Origin: JAXLYX01 sp046351215
GTDB taxonomy: Bacteria; Myxococcota_A; Polyangia; Polyangiales; Houyiibacteriaceae
DNA length: 64,000 nt
NCBI GenBank assembly: GCA_046351215.1
Contig: JAXLYX010000008.1
Span: 434,001 to 498,000 of the forward strand
Direction: 5' to 3'
Part shown: piece after piece, positions 8,407 to 16,912 of the stretch
Position numbering within the stretch: the stretch's first letter is position 1
How the letters are laid out: each line of letters begins with the position of its first letter
Position numbers and translations under genes: made by a program
Notes under the pieces: generated by a model
The model's input: only the letters and a program-made list of their open reading frames with translations
What the model was told of the DNA's origin: nothing
The model's database searches: none

Positions 8407-9570
8407 TCAGCCGCCGAGCGGTCCGACGAGGACCTCGGCGAGCTTCGTGCGGTGGTGGGCGCCGTCCCCGAAGAGGAACTGGTTGTGCTGGTTCCGCTTG
8501 AAGAAGAGGTGGACGTCGCATTCCCAGGTGAAGCCGATGCCGCCGTGGAGCTGCACCGAACGGCCCGAGCAGAACTGCGCGACGTCGCTCGCCTTGGCCT
8601 TCGCCATGCGGGCCGCGACGAGGGCGCGCTGGGGGGTGTGGTCGCAGGCGCAGGCCGCGTCGTAGACGAGCGAGCGCACCATGTCGATGCCGACCATCAT
8701 GTTGACGATCGGATGCTTCACGGCCTGGAACGAGCCGATCGGCTTGCCGAACTGCTCGCGCACACGGGCGTATTCGGCCGTCGTGCGGAGCTGCCATTCG
8801 CAGGTGCCCGCGAGATCCGCCGCGACCAGGACGAGGATCGCGGGGAGCGCCTCGTGGAGGGCGGCGAGGCCCTTCGGAGCCGGGGCGACGACGTCGCTCG
8901 CGGGCACGAAGACGCGGTCGAAGCGTACGCGTCCCTGATCGCGGGTGAGATCGACGATGCGATCGCGGGTGACCGAGACACCCTTCGCGTCCTTCGGGAC
9001 GGCGACGAGCGCGATGCTCCCCTGGTGCCGCACCGAGACGACGAAGAAGTCGGCCTTCGCGGCGTCCTGCACGTAGGCCGCCACGCCCTCGAGGACGAGG
9101 CCGTCGCCTTCCGAGCGCGCCTCGACGTCGGTGCGCGAGAGGTCCCAGCTCGCGTGGCGATCGGTGATCGCGAGCGCCGCGGTCGAGCCCTCGGCGATCT
9201 TGCCGAGCCAGGCATCGGCCGATTCCGTGCTCGCCCCGCGGAGCGCGTAGGTGGCGAAGAGCGTGGCGACGAGGGGCGAGGGGAAGGCGTGCGCGCCGAT
9301 CTCCTCGACCACCGCGGCGACCGCGACGGTCTTCGCGCCGGCGCCGCCGCATTCCTCCGGAACCGCGAGCGCGGCGAAGCCGAGCTCGACGATCTTGCTC
9401 CATGCGGAGCGATCCCACTCGGGGGTCTCGCCCTTCTCGTAGATCGCGTGGTCGCGGGCCACGAGCGTCCGGAGCTTCTCCACCGAGCCGTGCTCGTCGA
9501 GGAAGCGACGCGCCTGATCGCGGAGCATCTTCTCGTCGTCGCCGAAGCCGTAATCCCTGGGCTCTGCCAT
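8407..9570 (-). CDS. Acyl-CoA dehydrogenase, second subunit
   Basis: A 387-residue acyl-CoA dehydrogenase-fold protein that starts at MAEPRDYGFG; the longer upstream frame is antisense shadow. It shows the N-terminal helical domain, a middle beta domain, and the C-terminal helices with YARVREQFGKPIGSFQAVKH and QLHGGIGFTWECDVHLFFKR. It follows the larger dehydrogenase by 8 bases. This pairing recalls the alpha2-beta2 acyl-CoA dehydrogenases of steroid side-chain degradation (ChsE/FadE28-FadE29 type), where each subunit supplies part of one FAD site. The canonical C-terminal catalytic Glu is not obvious. Heteromer formation is inferred from adjacency and family precedent; the substrate is unknown. 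Confidence 0.8.
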   Translation of the reverse strand: MAEPRDYGFGDDEKMLRDQARRFLDEHGSVEKLRTLVARDHAIYEKGETPEWDRSAWSKIVELGFAALAVPEECGGAGAKTVAVAAVVEEIGAHAFPSPLVATLFATYALRGASTESADAWLGKIAEGSTAALAITDRHASWDLSRTDVEARSEGDGLVLEGVAAYVQDAAKADFFVVSVRHQGSIALVAVPKDAKGVSVTRDRIVDLTRDQGRVRFDRVFVPASDVVAPAPKGLAALHEALPAILVLVAADLAGTCEWQLRTTAEYARVREQFGKPIGSFQAVKHPIVNMMVGIDMVRSLVYDAACACDHTPQRALVAARMAKAKASDVAQFCSGRSVQLHGGIGFTWECDVHLFFKRNQHNQFLFGDGAHHRTKLAEVLVGPLGG

Positions 9571-9578
9571 GGTTCCCC

Positions 9579-10790
9579 TCACTTCGACTTCGGCAGGTTC
9601 AGGACCCGCTCGCCCAGGATGTTGCGCTGGATCTCGTTCGTGCCCGCGGCGATCGTCATGCCGTACGAGTTCATGTAGGCGAGCGGCCAATAGGCCTCGT
9701 CCGCCGCGTTCTCGTCGCCGAGGTAGAGGCTCGAGCCGAGGCCCTCGATCTCCATGCCGAGGTGCGCGCAGCTCTGCGCCCACTCGGAGCTCAAGAGCTT
9801 CATCTGGAGCGCGACGCGCATCGGATGGTCGTTGAGGCCGGGCACGCGCGCCCGACGGGCGTTCTCGCGGATGCCGACCCCGTCGATCGCGTGGCGCACG
9901 AGCGCGTCGCGGATCAGCGGATCGTCCGAGACCTTGCGACCGTCGCGCTCCGTGCGCTTCGCGAGCGCGACGAGACGCTCGACGGTGTCGCCGATCGTGT
10001 AGCCGCTGCCCGCCGACTCGGCGGCGCCCCGCTCGTGGAGCAGCGTCGTCATCGCGACGGTCCAGCCCGCGCCGACCTCGTCGAGGCGGAGCGAGTCCGG
10101 GATGCGGGCGTCGTCGAAGAGGACCTCGTTGAAGCCAGTCTCGCCCGTGATCTTGATGAGCGGCCGGACCGTCACGCCCGGATGCCCCGCGATCGGGCAG
10201 AGGTAGTACGTGAGGCCCTTGTACTTGTCGTCACGGCCCGTGCGCGCGAGGAGGATCATCCAGCTCGCGAAGCGGCCGAGCGTCGTCCAGACCTTGTGGC
10301 CGTTGAGGACCCACTCGTCGCCGTCCTTCACGGCGGTCGTCTGCGCGTTCGCGAGGTCGGAGCCCGCGCCCGGCTCCGAGAAGCCCTGGCACCAGATCTC
10401 GTCCGCCGAGAGGCAGCCCGGCAGGAAGCGCTTCTTCTGCTCCTCCGTGCCGTGGTGGAGGATCGTCGGCGCGGCCATCGAGAGGCCGATGATGTTCACG
10501 AGGAAGGGGACCTTCGCCCGCGTCAGCTCCTGCGCCGCGATGCGCTGGAAGCCCTTGTACCCCGCGCCGCCGTAGGCCTTCGGGTAGTCGCTCCCGACGA
10601 GCCCGGCCTCCCAGCACTTGCGCTGCCAGGCCTGGAGCCAGCGGCACTGCTCTTCCGTCATCACCTCGAGCGGCGAGATGGGTAGACGGAAGGAGGGAGC
10701 CGCGGGTCTGTTCTCCGCGAGCCAGCGGCGCGCGTACTCGCGGAACTCCTGCTGCTCCGACGATTCTCTGTCCTCGCCCGGCGATGCCAT
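9579..10790 (-). CDS. Acyl-CoA dehydrogenase, first subunit
   Basis: A 403-residue FAD-dependent acyl-CoA dehydrogenase. Visible family features are IWCQGFSEPGAGSDLA, WVLNGHKVWTT and the C-terminal GTNEIQRNILGERVL. The Glu found before GTsQIQR in medium-chain enzymes is Ala here (IAAGTNEIQ). A candidate alternative base is the Glu in LLHERGAA, in the helix used by isovaleryl-CoA-type enzymes. It is the first gene of a two-gene operon with the smaller dehydrogenase and has AGGGAGGG as ribosome-binding site. It is divergent from the P450 gene across 135 bases, which suggests a shared regulatory region. Likely role: alpha,beta-dehydrogenation of a bulky or branched acyl-CoA. Confidence 0.85.
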   Translation of the reverse strand: MASPGEDRESSEQQEFREYARRWLAENRPAAPSFRLPISPLEVMTEEQCRWLQAWQRKCWEAGLVGSDYPKAYGGAGYKGFQRIAAQELTRAKVPFLVNIIGLSMAAPTILHHGTEEQKKRFLPGCLSADEIWCQGFSEPGAGSDLANAQTTAVKDGDEWVLNGHKVWTTLGRFASWMILLARTGRDDKYKGLTYYLCPIAGHPGVTVRPLIKITGETGFNEVLFDDARIPDSLRLDEVGAGWTVAMTTLLHERGAAESAGSGYTIGDTVERLVALAKRTERDGRKVSDDPLIRDALVRHAIDGVGIRENARRARVPGLNDHPMRVALQMKLLSSEWAQSCAHLGMEIEGLGSSLYLGDENAADEAYWPLAYMNSYGMTIAAGTNEIQRNILGERVLNLPKSK

Positions 10791-10883
10791 CGGTCCCTCC
10801 CTGTCGTTCCCGATCTCGTTGGTGCATCCTTACCGGACTTCCACGCGCCCTAGACCTACACGGCGCCTGTTTCGAACGGAGTT

Positions 10884-10897
10884 CACCCTTCGGGGTG
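10884..10897 (+). other. UUCG-loop hairpin in the P450 upstream region
   Basis: CACCC (10884-10888), loop TTCG, GGGTG (10893-10897). A stable tetraloop hairpin 28 bases before the P450 ATG, on the transcribed strand if the promoter lies upstream. It could be structural only. Confidence 0.3.
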
Positions 10898-10925
10898 CAG
10901 GTGCTCCGCCTTCCGGGGGATCCGC

Positions 10926-12305
10926 ATGCACGCACCCGTTTCGAGCGCTCCGGACGCACGCGTTCCGCGCCCTCTCCCGCCCGGTCCCAAGGGCCTCCCG
11001 TTCTTCGGGAGCCTCTTCGAGCTGCTCGCCGATCCGCTCGGCTTCCTCACGGAGCGGCCGAGGGACTACGGCGACGTCGTGCGCTTCCGGTTCCCGCGGA
11101 CGACGTACATCGTCGTCAACGATCCCGACGCGATCCACCACGTGATCGTCGATCGCGCGGAGAACTATCCGAAGAGCCGGCAATACGACGGGCTCCGCCT
11201 CTTCCTCGGCAACGGCCTCGTCACGAGCGAAGGCGCCTTCTGGCGGCGGCAGCGCAAGCTCGTCCAGCCTGCGTTCCACCCGAAGAAGATCGGCGCGTTC
11301 GCACCGGCGATGGTGCGAGCCGGCGAGGTCCTCCTCGCGCGATGGGAGGACCATGCGCGCTCGGGTCGCTCGTTCGACGTCGCCGACGAGATGCAGCGCG
11401 TCACCTTCCAGATCGCCGGCGAGACGCTCTTCTCGATCAACCTCGACGACTCGTCGCAGGCGATGGGCAAGGCGATGGCGATCGCCCAGCGCTACGCGAA
11501 CGACTACGTCACGACGCCGTTCCGCATCCCACGCTCCATTCCCACCAGGAAGAACCGCGAGTTCGATCTCGCCCTCCGCACCCTCGACGGCATCGTCTAC
11601 CGCATCCTCGAGGAGCGCCGCTCGGGCGACGCGCACGACGATCTGCTCTCGATGCTCGTCCGTGCACGGGACGAGGAGACCGGCGAAGGGATGAGCGCGG
11701 AGCAGCTCCGAGACGAGATCGTCACGTTGATCTCCGCGGGACACGAGACGACGGCGAACGGCCTCGCGTGGACGTTCTATCTCCTCGCTCGGAACCCCGA
11801 CGTCGACGCCCGCCTCGCGCGCGAGGTCCGCGAGGTGCTCGGCGATCGTCCGCCGACGCTCGCCGATCTCCCTCGCATGCCCTACGTGCGCTGGACCTTC
11901 GAGGAGGCGATGCGCCTCTATCCACCCGTGTGGGGCTTCGAGCGCGAGGCCCTCGAGGAGGACGAGATCCTCGGCTACCGCATCCCGAAGGGAGCGTCCG
12001 TCGGGGTGCTCACCTACGCGCTGCACCGGCATCCGCGCTTCTGGCCGGAGCCCGAGACCTTCGATCCCGAGCGCTTCTCGCCCGAGCGATCGGAGGGCCG
12101 CCACCGATACGCCTACCTCCCCTTCGGCGGAGGCCCACGCATCTGCATCGGGAACGGCTTCGCGCTGATGGAGGCCCAGCTCCTGCTCGCGCAGATCGTC
12201 CAGCGCTATCGGCTCGAGCTCGATCGTGCGCATCCCGTCGAGATCGAGCCGCTCATCACGCTCCGTCCGAAGCACGGCATCTTCACGAGGCTCGTGGCGC
12301 GCTGA
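10926..12305 (+). CDS. Cytochrome P450
   Basis: A 459-residue class I-type bacterial P450 without a membrane anchor. Key motifs are the I-helix AGHETT (271-276) for oxygen activation, the K-helix ExxR (E327-R330), PERFSPER, and the heme-binding FGGGPRICIG (400-409) with the thiolate Cys407. The PPGPKGLPFFGSL start resembles CYP102/CYP4-like fatty-acid and terpenoid hydroxylases more than CYP51. It will need electrons from a ferredoxin such as the 3Fe-4S protein at 38358-38552, but no reductase is adjacent. It is divergent from the acyl-CoA dehydrogenase pair, which supports a role in lipid or sterol oxidation. The substrate cannot be named. Confidence 0.92.
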   Translation: MHAPVSSAPDARVPRPLPPGPKGLPFFGSLFELLADPLGFLTERPRDYGDVVRFRFPRTTYIVVNDPDAIHHVIVDRAENYPKSRQYDGLRLFLGNGLVTSEGAFWRRQRKLVQPAFHPKKIGAFAPAMVRAGEVLLARWEDHARSGRSFDVADEMQRVTFQIAGETLFSINLDDSSQAMGKAMAIAQRYANDYVTTPFRIPRSIPTRKNREFDLALRTLDGIVYRILEERRSGDAHDDLLSMLVRARDEETGEGMSAEQLRDEIVTLISAGHETTANGLAWTFYLLARNPDVDARLAREVREVLGDRPPTLADLPRMPYVRWTFEEAMRLYPPVWGFEREALEEDEILGYRIPKGASVGVLTYALHRHPRFWPEPETFDPERFSPERSEGRHRYAYLPFGGGPRICIGNGFALMEAQLLLAQIVQRYRLELDRAHPVEIEPLITLRPKHGIFTRLVAR

Positions 12306-12316
12306 TCGGCGCGGGC

Positions 12317-12322
12317 TAGCAT
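12317..12322 (+). promoter_or_regulatory. -10 element (TAGCAT) for a leaderless phzF-like transcript
   Basis: TAGCAT inside GCTAGCAT ends six bases before the ATG at 12329, so transcription would begin at or next to the start codon. No ribosome-binding site is present. The same spacing recurs at 59259-59264 and 61266-61271. No clear -35 was found. Confidence 0.4.
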
Positions 12323-12328
12323 GGCCGG

Positions 12329-13126
12329 ATGAAGGCTCCGATCCACCAGCTCGACGCGTTCACCGACCAGCTCTTCCGCGGCAACCCAGCCGCCGTCGTG
12401 CGGCTCGACGCCTTCCTTCCGGACGCCGTGCTGCAGGCCTGCGCGGAAGAGAACAACCTCGCCGAGACGGCGTACGTCGTGCCGACGCACGAGCCCACGC
12501 GCTTCGGCCTGCGCTGGTTCACGCCCACGGTGGAGATCGCGCTCTGCGGCCACGCGACCCTCGCGACGGCGCACGTGATCTTCGCGAGTGGCGCTCCGGG
12601 GAACCTCCTCCGCTTCGACACGAAGAGCGGCGAGCTCCGCGTCGAGCGTCGCCCGGACGGACGGCTCGAGCTCGACTTCCCGAAGCGGACGCTCGCGCCC
12701 ATCGCGGATCCCGGGCTCGCGCCGATCCTCGGACGCATGCCGACGAGCGTCTTCGATTCGGGCACCAACTACTTCGCCGTCTTCGAGGGCGAGGCCGAGG
12801 TCGCGGAGCTCCGTCCCGATTTCCGTGCCCTGCGCGCGATCCCGCGGAACGGCATCGTGGTCACGGCCCCGGGCGATCGGGACGACTTCGTGAGCCGTTA
12901 CTTCGCCTCGCCGGTCGGTGTCGACGAGGATCCCGTCACGGGCTCCGCGCACACCGAGCTCACGCCCTATTGGGCCGAGCGCCTCGGCCGGACCTCGCTC
13001 GTCGCGCGTCAGATCTCGAAGCGCGGAGGCCATCTGCTCTGCCGTCTCGACGGAGACCGTGTGCGCATGGCCGGCTTCGTGACGCCCTACCTCGAGGGGA
13101 CGATCGAGCTCCCGGACACGGTCTAG
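12329..13126 (+). CDS. PhzF family isomerase-like protein
   Basis: A 265-residue protein of the PhzF/diaminopimelate-epimerase fold. The N-terminal half has FRGNPAAVV and NNLAETAYV with the family catalytic Glu (E46). The two halves match the family's pseudo-duplicated hot-dog-like domains, and the second carries DEDPVTGSAHTEL. Length is close to typical PhzF-like proteins (about 260-300). Family members isomerise small-molecule substrates. With no phenazine genes nearby, the substrate is unknown and the name should not be read as phenazine synthesis. Transcription is probably leaderless. The stop overlaps that of the convergent YdcF-like gene by 4 bases. Confidence 0.88.
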   Translation: MKAPIHQLDAFTDQLFRGNPAAVVRLDAFLPDAVLQACAEENNLAETAYVVPTHEPTRFGLRWFTPTVEIALCGHATLATAHVIFASGAPGNLLRFDTKSGELRVERRPDGRLELDFPKRTLAPIADPGLAPILGRMPTSVFDSGTNYFAVFEGEAEVAELRPDFRALRAIPRNGIVVTAPGDRDDFVSRYFASPVGVDEDPVTGSAHTELTPYWAERLGRTSLVARQISKRGGHLLCRLDGDRVRMAGFVTPYLEGTIELPDTV

Positions 13127-13887
13127 CCGCGGCCGTACCCGACGAGGCGATAGACGAGCCGACCCGCGAGCTCGCGGATCGCGGAAGACGCATCCGCGAG
13201 GTGGCGCGCGCGCGGGAGCAGGTGCGGGACGCGCTTCGTGGGATCGAAGGAACGGAAGTCGACGGGGAGCATCTCGACGTCGCGTCCGGCGGCGCGGAAG
13301 CAATCGCGCGCTCGCTCGACGTGGAAGGCGCTCGTCACGACGAGCAGCTTCCCGAGGCCGCGCCGCTCGGCGAGGCCTAGCGTCTCGACCGCGTTCTCCC
13401 GTGTGTTCCGCGAGCGGTCCTCGACGAGGAGGCGCGAGGGATCGATACCGAGGGCGACGAGCTGATCCCGGAGGGCATGGGCCTCGATCACGCGATCCCT
13501 CGGATCCGTCCTCCCGCCCGAGAGGATCGCGACGGGCGCACGTCCCTCCCGCAGGAGCTGCGCCGTGACGATCAAGCGCTCGGCGTTCTCGCCGTACGCA
13601 GCGGTCCCGGAGTCCTCGGAGACCCAGGGCTCGATCACGCCGCCGAGCAGCACGACGGCGTCGTAGGTCGCTCCCGCGGGGAGCGTCCGAGGCGCGGGCT
13701 CGAGAAGACGCCAGAGCGCGTTCGCGACCGGCTCGAGCGAGAAGACGAAGAGCACACCGAGCCCGAGGGCCGGAGCGAATCGCGCCCATCGACCCGTCTT
13801 GCGCAAGAGGCCGAACGCCACGAGCCCCATCGCCCAGGCGAGGGGAGAGAGCAGGAGGTCGAGGATCTTCGAGAGCGAGAAGAACAC
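13123..13887 (-). CDS. YdcF/ElyC-like DUF218 membrane protein
   Basis: A 254-residue protein with a GTG start and GGAAGG upstream. Two N-terminal hydrophobic helices (about residues 9-27 and 38-53) precede a periplasmic DUF218 domain. That domain contains YDAVVLLGGV, ENAERLIVTAQLLREG, VAILSGGRTDP, RSRNTRENA and LLVVTSAFHVERARDCF. ElyC/SanA-type relatives affect envelope assembly and undecaprenyl-carrier use in Enterobacteria; whether that holds here is unknown. Its 3' end overlaps the phzF-like gene tail-to-tail. It is divergent from the FAD oxidoreductase across 178 bases rich in palindromes. Confidence 0.85.
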   Translation of the reverse strand: MFFSLSKILDLLLSPLAWAMGLVAFGLLRKTGRWARFAPALGLGVLFVFSLEPVANALWRLLEPAPRTLPAGATYDAVVLLGGVIEPWVSEDSGTAAYGENAERLIVTAQLLREGRAPVAILSGGRTDPRDRVIEAHALRDQLVALGIDPSRLLVEDRSRNTRENAVETLGLAERRGLGKLLVVTSAFHVERARDCFRAAGRDVEMLPVDFRSFDPTKRVPHLLPRARHLADASSAIRELAGRLVYRLVGYGRG

Positions 13888-13942
13888 CTCGCCTTCCTAC
13901 ACGAAGACGGCCCCCGCGGCCCATGCGGTGGGCCGTAGGCGA

Positions 13943-14012
13943 CCTACATGTAGGAAACCGCCAGGCGTTCCCGGCGACGATTGCCACCCTCGAGGGTGAT
14001 CTCCATTGCAAT
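13943..14012. promoter_or_regulatory. Cluster of three palindromes in a divergent promoter region
   Basis: Between the YdcF-like and FAD-oxidoreductase genes lie three perfect palindromes: CCTACATGTAGG (13943-13954), CACCCTCGAGGGTG (13985-13998) and ATTGCAAT (14005-14012). A further TTCCTACA at 13893-13900 repeats an arm of the first. They look like operator sites for one or more dimeric regulators. No regulator gene is adjacent. Confidence 0.4.
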
Positions 14013-14065
14013 CGGGGAGGGGCTTCTCGTTATCATCCGGCCGACTTCGAAGGGGGATGACGACG

Positions 14066-15655
14066 ATGACGAAGAAGCGTGTGGCCATCGTGGGCGGTGG
14101 CGCGGCGGGCTGTTCTCTCCTCTGGTGTCTGACGAGCCAGGACGGGCCGCTCTCGGAGGTGGAAGCGACGCTCTTCCACGACGAATCGGTGGTGGGAGGG
14201 CACTCCCACACGATCAACGTCTGGTTCGACTCGAGCGGCACGGGCCACGTGGCCGACGCCTCGACGACCGAGACGGTCTACCCGGTCGACATCGGCGTGC
14301 AGTTCGTCTGCCCGACGCTGTATCCGAACCTCTACCTCCAACTGAAGAACGACGTCTTCGAGAACGCGGTCCCGCTCAAGAACCATCCGGCGCTCAAGAT
14401 CTCGGGCGCGTTCCAGGACGACGTCAACTGGGGCAACTTCCCGGAGTACCAGTCGGGCGCGCAGTTCGGGAATTGCTACGACCCGGCCACGGTCGAGGAC
14501 GCGGAGCGGTTCCAGCGGGACCTCCACCAGGCGCCCTTCAAGCGCTTCCACGGCAAGGCGATGATCCAGATGACGGTCGGCGAGTACCTCGAGGCCGCCG
14601 GCTTCTCGCAGCAGTCGAAGTTCTTCCGCTACCTCCTCGTCCCGTACCTCTCGATCATCAACGGCTACGGAACCACCGACCTCCTCCTCACGACGATCGA
14701 GGATCTCTTCCCGATCTTCACGAAGCTCCCGCTGATCCAGGAGAAGGGTCCGTACGCCGCCTTCACCGCGCCCGGCAAGGGCTGGGATCGCTTCGAGAGG
14801 GGCGCTCAGCAATGGGTCGAGGTCATGGCGACCTACGCGACCCAGCGCGGCGCGGTCGTGAAGACGAGCACGTACGTCACGGCGGTCACACCGCAGATCG
14901 ACGGGCGCGTGAAGGTCACCTACAAGCAGCGCGATCCCGGCGGCGGCGCGGACGTCGAGTCGTCGGAGCTCTTCGACAGCGTCGTGCTCACGACCGACAT
15001 GACGACGAATCGCGAGCTCCTCGGGACCCCCGACAACCGTCTCTACCCGCTCCAGGAGCCGTACATCGGCCCGAGCCAATTCGAGCTGATCCCGGGCATC
15101 TGTTACATCCACCAGGACGAGAGCGTCGTCTCCCCGACGCTCCGCGAGGGGCTCGAGGACGGCCAGTTCTGCGGCTACTACGCCTGGGGCTCGTCGCCGA
15201 CGAATCCGTTCGGCATGCCCTACGATCTCACGAACGCGTACCAGACGTACTTCATGCAGAACATCCTGGGCACGCCGGCGCCCTGCTACGTCTCGATGTA
15301 CGCGATCGCCGATCATGCGAAGCGTCCCGACCCGGCGAAGACGATCCACGTGAAGACCTGGCGTCACGGCCGCTGGGTCGCGTCGTTCTTCGACGACGCG
15401 AAGAAGAACCTGCACGAGATCCAGGGACTCGGGAACGTCTGGTTCGCCGGCAACAACACCACCGTGGATTCGGAGGAGGGTGCGCTGCTCTCGGCGATGA
15501 TCGTCGCCGAGAAGGTCTCCTCGTACCGGTACCCGAACCCCGTGATCTCGGAGGCGTTCTTCCTCTACAAATACTTCAAGGGCACGATGTTCCCGCGGCA
15601 GACGCTCGCGTCGCGCATCGCGTGGGACCTCACGCGCACGCTGCCTTCGTCCTGA
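14066..15655 (+). CDS. FAD-dependent amine-oxidase-like oxidoreductase
   Basis: A 529-residue flavoprotein. The chosen ATG at 14066 has AAGGGGG nine bases upstream; another in-frame ATG at 14057 touches that site and is less likely. The N-terminus MTKKRVAIVGGGAAGC is a dinucleotide-binding GxGxxG motif, followed by VVGGHSHT as in NAD(P)-binding amine-oxidase proteins. The C-terminus has GNVWFAGNNTTVDSEEGALLSAMIVAEKV, the FAD-binding end of that superfamily. Length and the GGHSHT motif recall desaturase- or cyclopropane-lipid-associated 'NAD/FAD-binding protein' families. The substrate is not known. It stands alone and is preceded by operator-like palindromes. Confidence 0.8.
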   Translation: MTKKRVAIVGGGAAGCSLLWCLTSQDGPLSEVEATLFHDESVVGGHSHTINVWFDSSGTGHVADASTTETVYPVDIGVQFVCPTLYPNLYLQLKNDVFENAVPLKNHPALKISGAFQDDVNWGNFPEYQSGAQFGNCYDPATVEDAERFQRDLHQAPFKRFHGKAMIQMTVGEYLEAAGFSQQSKFFRYLLVPYLSIINGYGTTDLLLTTIEDLFPIFTKLPLIQEKGPYAAFTAPGKGWDRFERGAQQWVEVMATYATQRGAVVKTSTYVTAVTPQIDGRVKVTYKQRDPGGGADVESSELFDSVVLTTDMTTNRELLGTPDNRLYPLQEPYIGPSQFELIPGICYIHQDESVVSPTLREGLEDGQFCGYYAWGSSPTNPFGMPYDLTNAYQTYFMQNILGTPAPCYVSMYAIADHAKRPDPAKTIHVKTWRHGRWVASFFDDAKKNLHEIQGLGNVWFAGNNTTVDSEEGALLSAMIVAEKVSSYRYPNPVISEAFFLYKYFKGTMFPRQTLASRIAWDLTRTLPSS

Positions 15656-15663
15656 GGCCTTGC

Positions 15664-15697
15664 GAGCGTCCCTTCGCGTGCGCGTGGGGGGACGCTC
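15664..15697. terminator. Hairpin between convergent genes
   Basis: GAGCGTCCC (15664-15672) pairs with GGGACGCTC (15689-15697), a perfect 9-base-pair stem with a 16-base loop. It lies between the FAD-oxidoreductase stop and the stop of the convergent small gene. No U-run. Confidence 0.4.
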
Positions 15698-16196
15698 AGG
15701 CGTACCGGCGGAGCCACTCGACGGCGGCGCTCACGCCGGCCACCCACTCGACGTCCTGCCGCGTCGTCTGCGCCATCCAGTCGATCGCTTCGCTCGAGGT
15801 CGAGAAGACCTTCCGGGGGAAGGCCTCGCGCTGGACCATGTAGAGGCCCGCGAGGATCGCGCGCATGCCGCTCGCCCAGAAGCCGCTGCCGTCGATGACG
15901 GTCGAGTGGCAGAGCACGCCGACGGAATCCTCGACCTGCTTCGCCTTCGCGTACTCGCGGACCTCGGCGCTCGGGACGTCGACGTCCGGTCGCACGAGGT
16001 TGATCACGGCGACGCCCTTCGGGAAGCGCGCGAGCACGTCGCGCTTGCCGCTCACCGCGGCATCGAGCGATTCCTTCGAGGCCGGCTTGGTCCACGTGAG
16101 GACGTAGGCGTTCTGCCAGGCCGCGTAGTGATAGCCGTCCCCCCGGACGACCGTTCGGATGTCCCTCCCCACCTGCATGCGCGGAGGGTCCACCAT
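15696..16196 (-). CDS. Small STAS/SpoIIAA-like protein
   Basis: A 166-residue soluble protein. A TTG 18 bases upstream is in frame, but the ATG at 16196 is preferred; a third option is the ATG at 16178. The order of elements (YVLTWTKP, VAVINLVRPD, VGVLCHSTVIDGSGFWASGMRAILAGLY and a C-terminal SSEAIDWM) suggests an alternating beta/alpha fold like SpoIIAA/STAS-type proteins. The proteins at 28333-28758 and 51976-52506 share this layout. Function unknown. It is downstream of the gene at 16240 by 43 bases. Confidence 0.6.
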   Translation of the reverse strand: MVDPPRMQVGRDIRTVVRGDGYHYAAWQNAYVLTWTKPASKESLDAAVSGKRDVLARFPKGVAVINLVRPDVDVPSAEVREYAKAKQVEDSVGVLCHSTVIDGSGFWASGMRAILAGLYMVQREAFPRKVFSTSSEAIDWMAQTTRQDVEWVAGVSAAVEWLRRYA

Positions 16197-16239
16197 CCGC
16201 GAGCTGGCCGTCAACCGCCCTTCGGCGCTGTTCTCCTGC

Positions 16240-16860
16240 TCACGTCGGGCCGGGTTTCTGGGGGTCCCAGACGATGCGGAACCTCGCGTCGGTCGCGTTC
16301 ATGCTGAGGATCTCGATCGTCGCGTCGGGCGCGCCGCTCGCGCGGTACGCGGCCTGGATCGCTCGCAGGTGGGCCCGGAGCACGAGACGGTCGTAGAGGC
16401 TCGGCGGCGTGATCAGGTGGCCGAGGGTGCCGTTCTCGTGGAGCGTCACCTGGTAGTCGACGCCCGTGTGGAAGTTCTGCCAGCGGCGAGTGGCGCCCTG
16501 GGCGAGGCGTTGCGGCGAGGCCAGCGACATCAGCACGCGGTAGAGGGGGGACTCGAAGACCTTGCGGCTGAATTCGCCCACCCACTCGAGGAACCGCTCG
16601 TCGTCCTTGAAGACCTGATCGGCGATCGCGAGGTAGATGCCGTTGGTGACGACCTCGGGCACCCAGCTGCTCACGGGGACGGGGTCGTCGACGTAGGAGG
16701 CGAGCAGCGGGTCGAGCCCCGCGGTGTCGAGCTTGCGCGGCAGGTTCGACAAGGCCTCGCGGTAGAGCGACGCCTTGCTCTCGCATTCCGGGTAGGAGAG
16801 GAGGCCTTGGGGTAGGCCCTTCACGTACTTCGAGAGTCGGGGATACGCGAGCGGATCCAT
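16240..16860 (-). CDS. Hypothetical protein, possible DUF2378 (TIGR02265)-like
   Basis: A 206-residue soluble protein, mostly helical. Distinct motifs are SSWVPEVVTNGIYLAIAD, FESPLYRVLMSLASPQRL and ATRRWQNFHTGVDYQV. This layout resembles families expanded in Myxococcota, and DUF2378/TIGR02265 is my tentative match from memory. Function unknown. A TAGGAT -10-like element sits at 16870-16875, nine bases before the ATG, and a TTTCGT-N7-ACGAAA inverted repeat lies further upstream. It is downstream of the hybrid kinase gene by 52 bases and may share its transcript. Confidence 0.6.
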   Translation of the reverse strand: MDPLAYPRLSKYVKGLPQGLLSYPECESKASLYREALSNLPRKLDTAGLDPLLASYVDDPVPVSSWVPEVVTNGIYLAIADQVFKDDERFLEWVGEFSRKVFESPLYRVLMSLASPQRLAQGATRRWQNFHTGVDYQVTLHENGTLGHLITPPSLYDRLVLRAHLRAIQAAYRASGAPDATIEILSMNATDARFRIVWDPQKPGPT

Positions 16861-16891
16861 CGACTCCGAATCCTAACGGAGAACCGGAACC

Positions 16892-16910
16892 TTTCGTGCG
16901 TGTAACGAAA
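16892..16910. promoter_or_regulatory. Inverted repeat TTTCGT-N7-ACGAAA
   Basis: Two perfect 6-base arms (16892-16897 and 16905-16910) separated by 7 bases, just past the hybrid-kinase stop and upstream of the gene at 16860. Position and symmetry suit an operator for a dimeric regulator. No further evidence. Confidence 0.3.
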
Positions 16911-16912
16911 CG

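Noticed and set aside
12329..13126. Phenazine biosynthesis
   Set aside because: Only a PhzF-fold protein is present; no phzA-E/G-like genes are nearby and the family is functionally broad.
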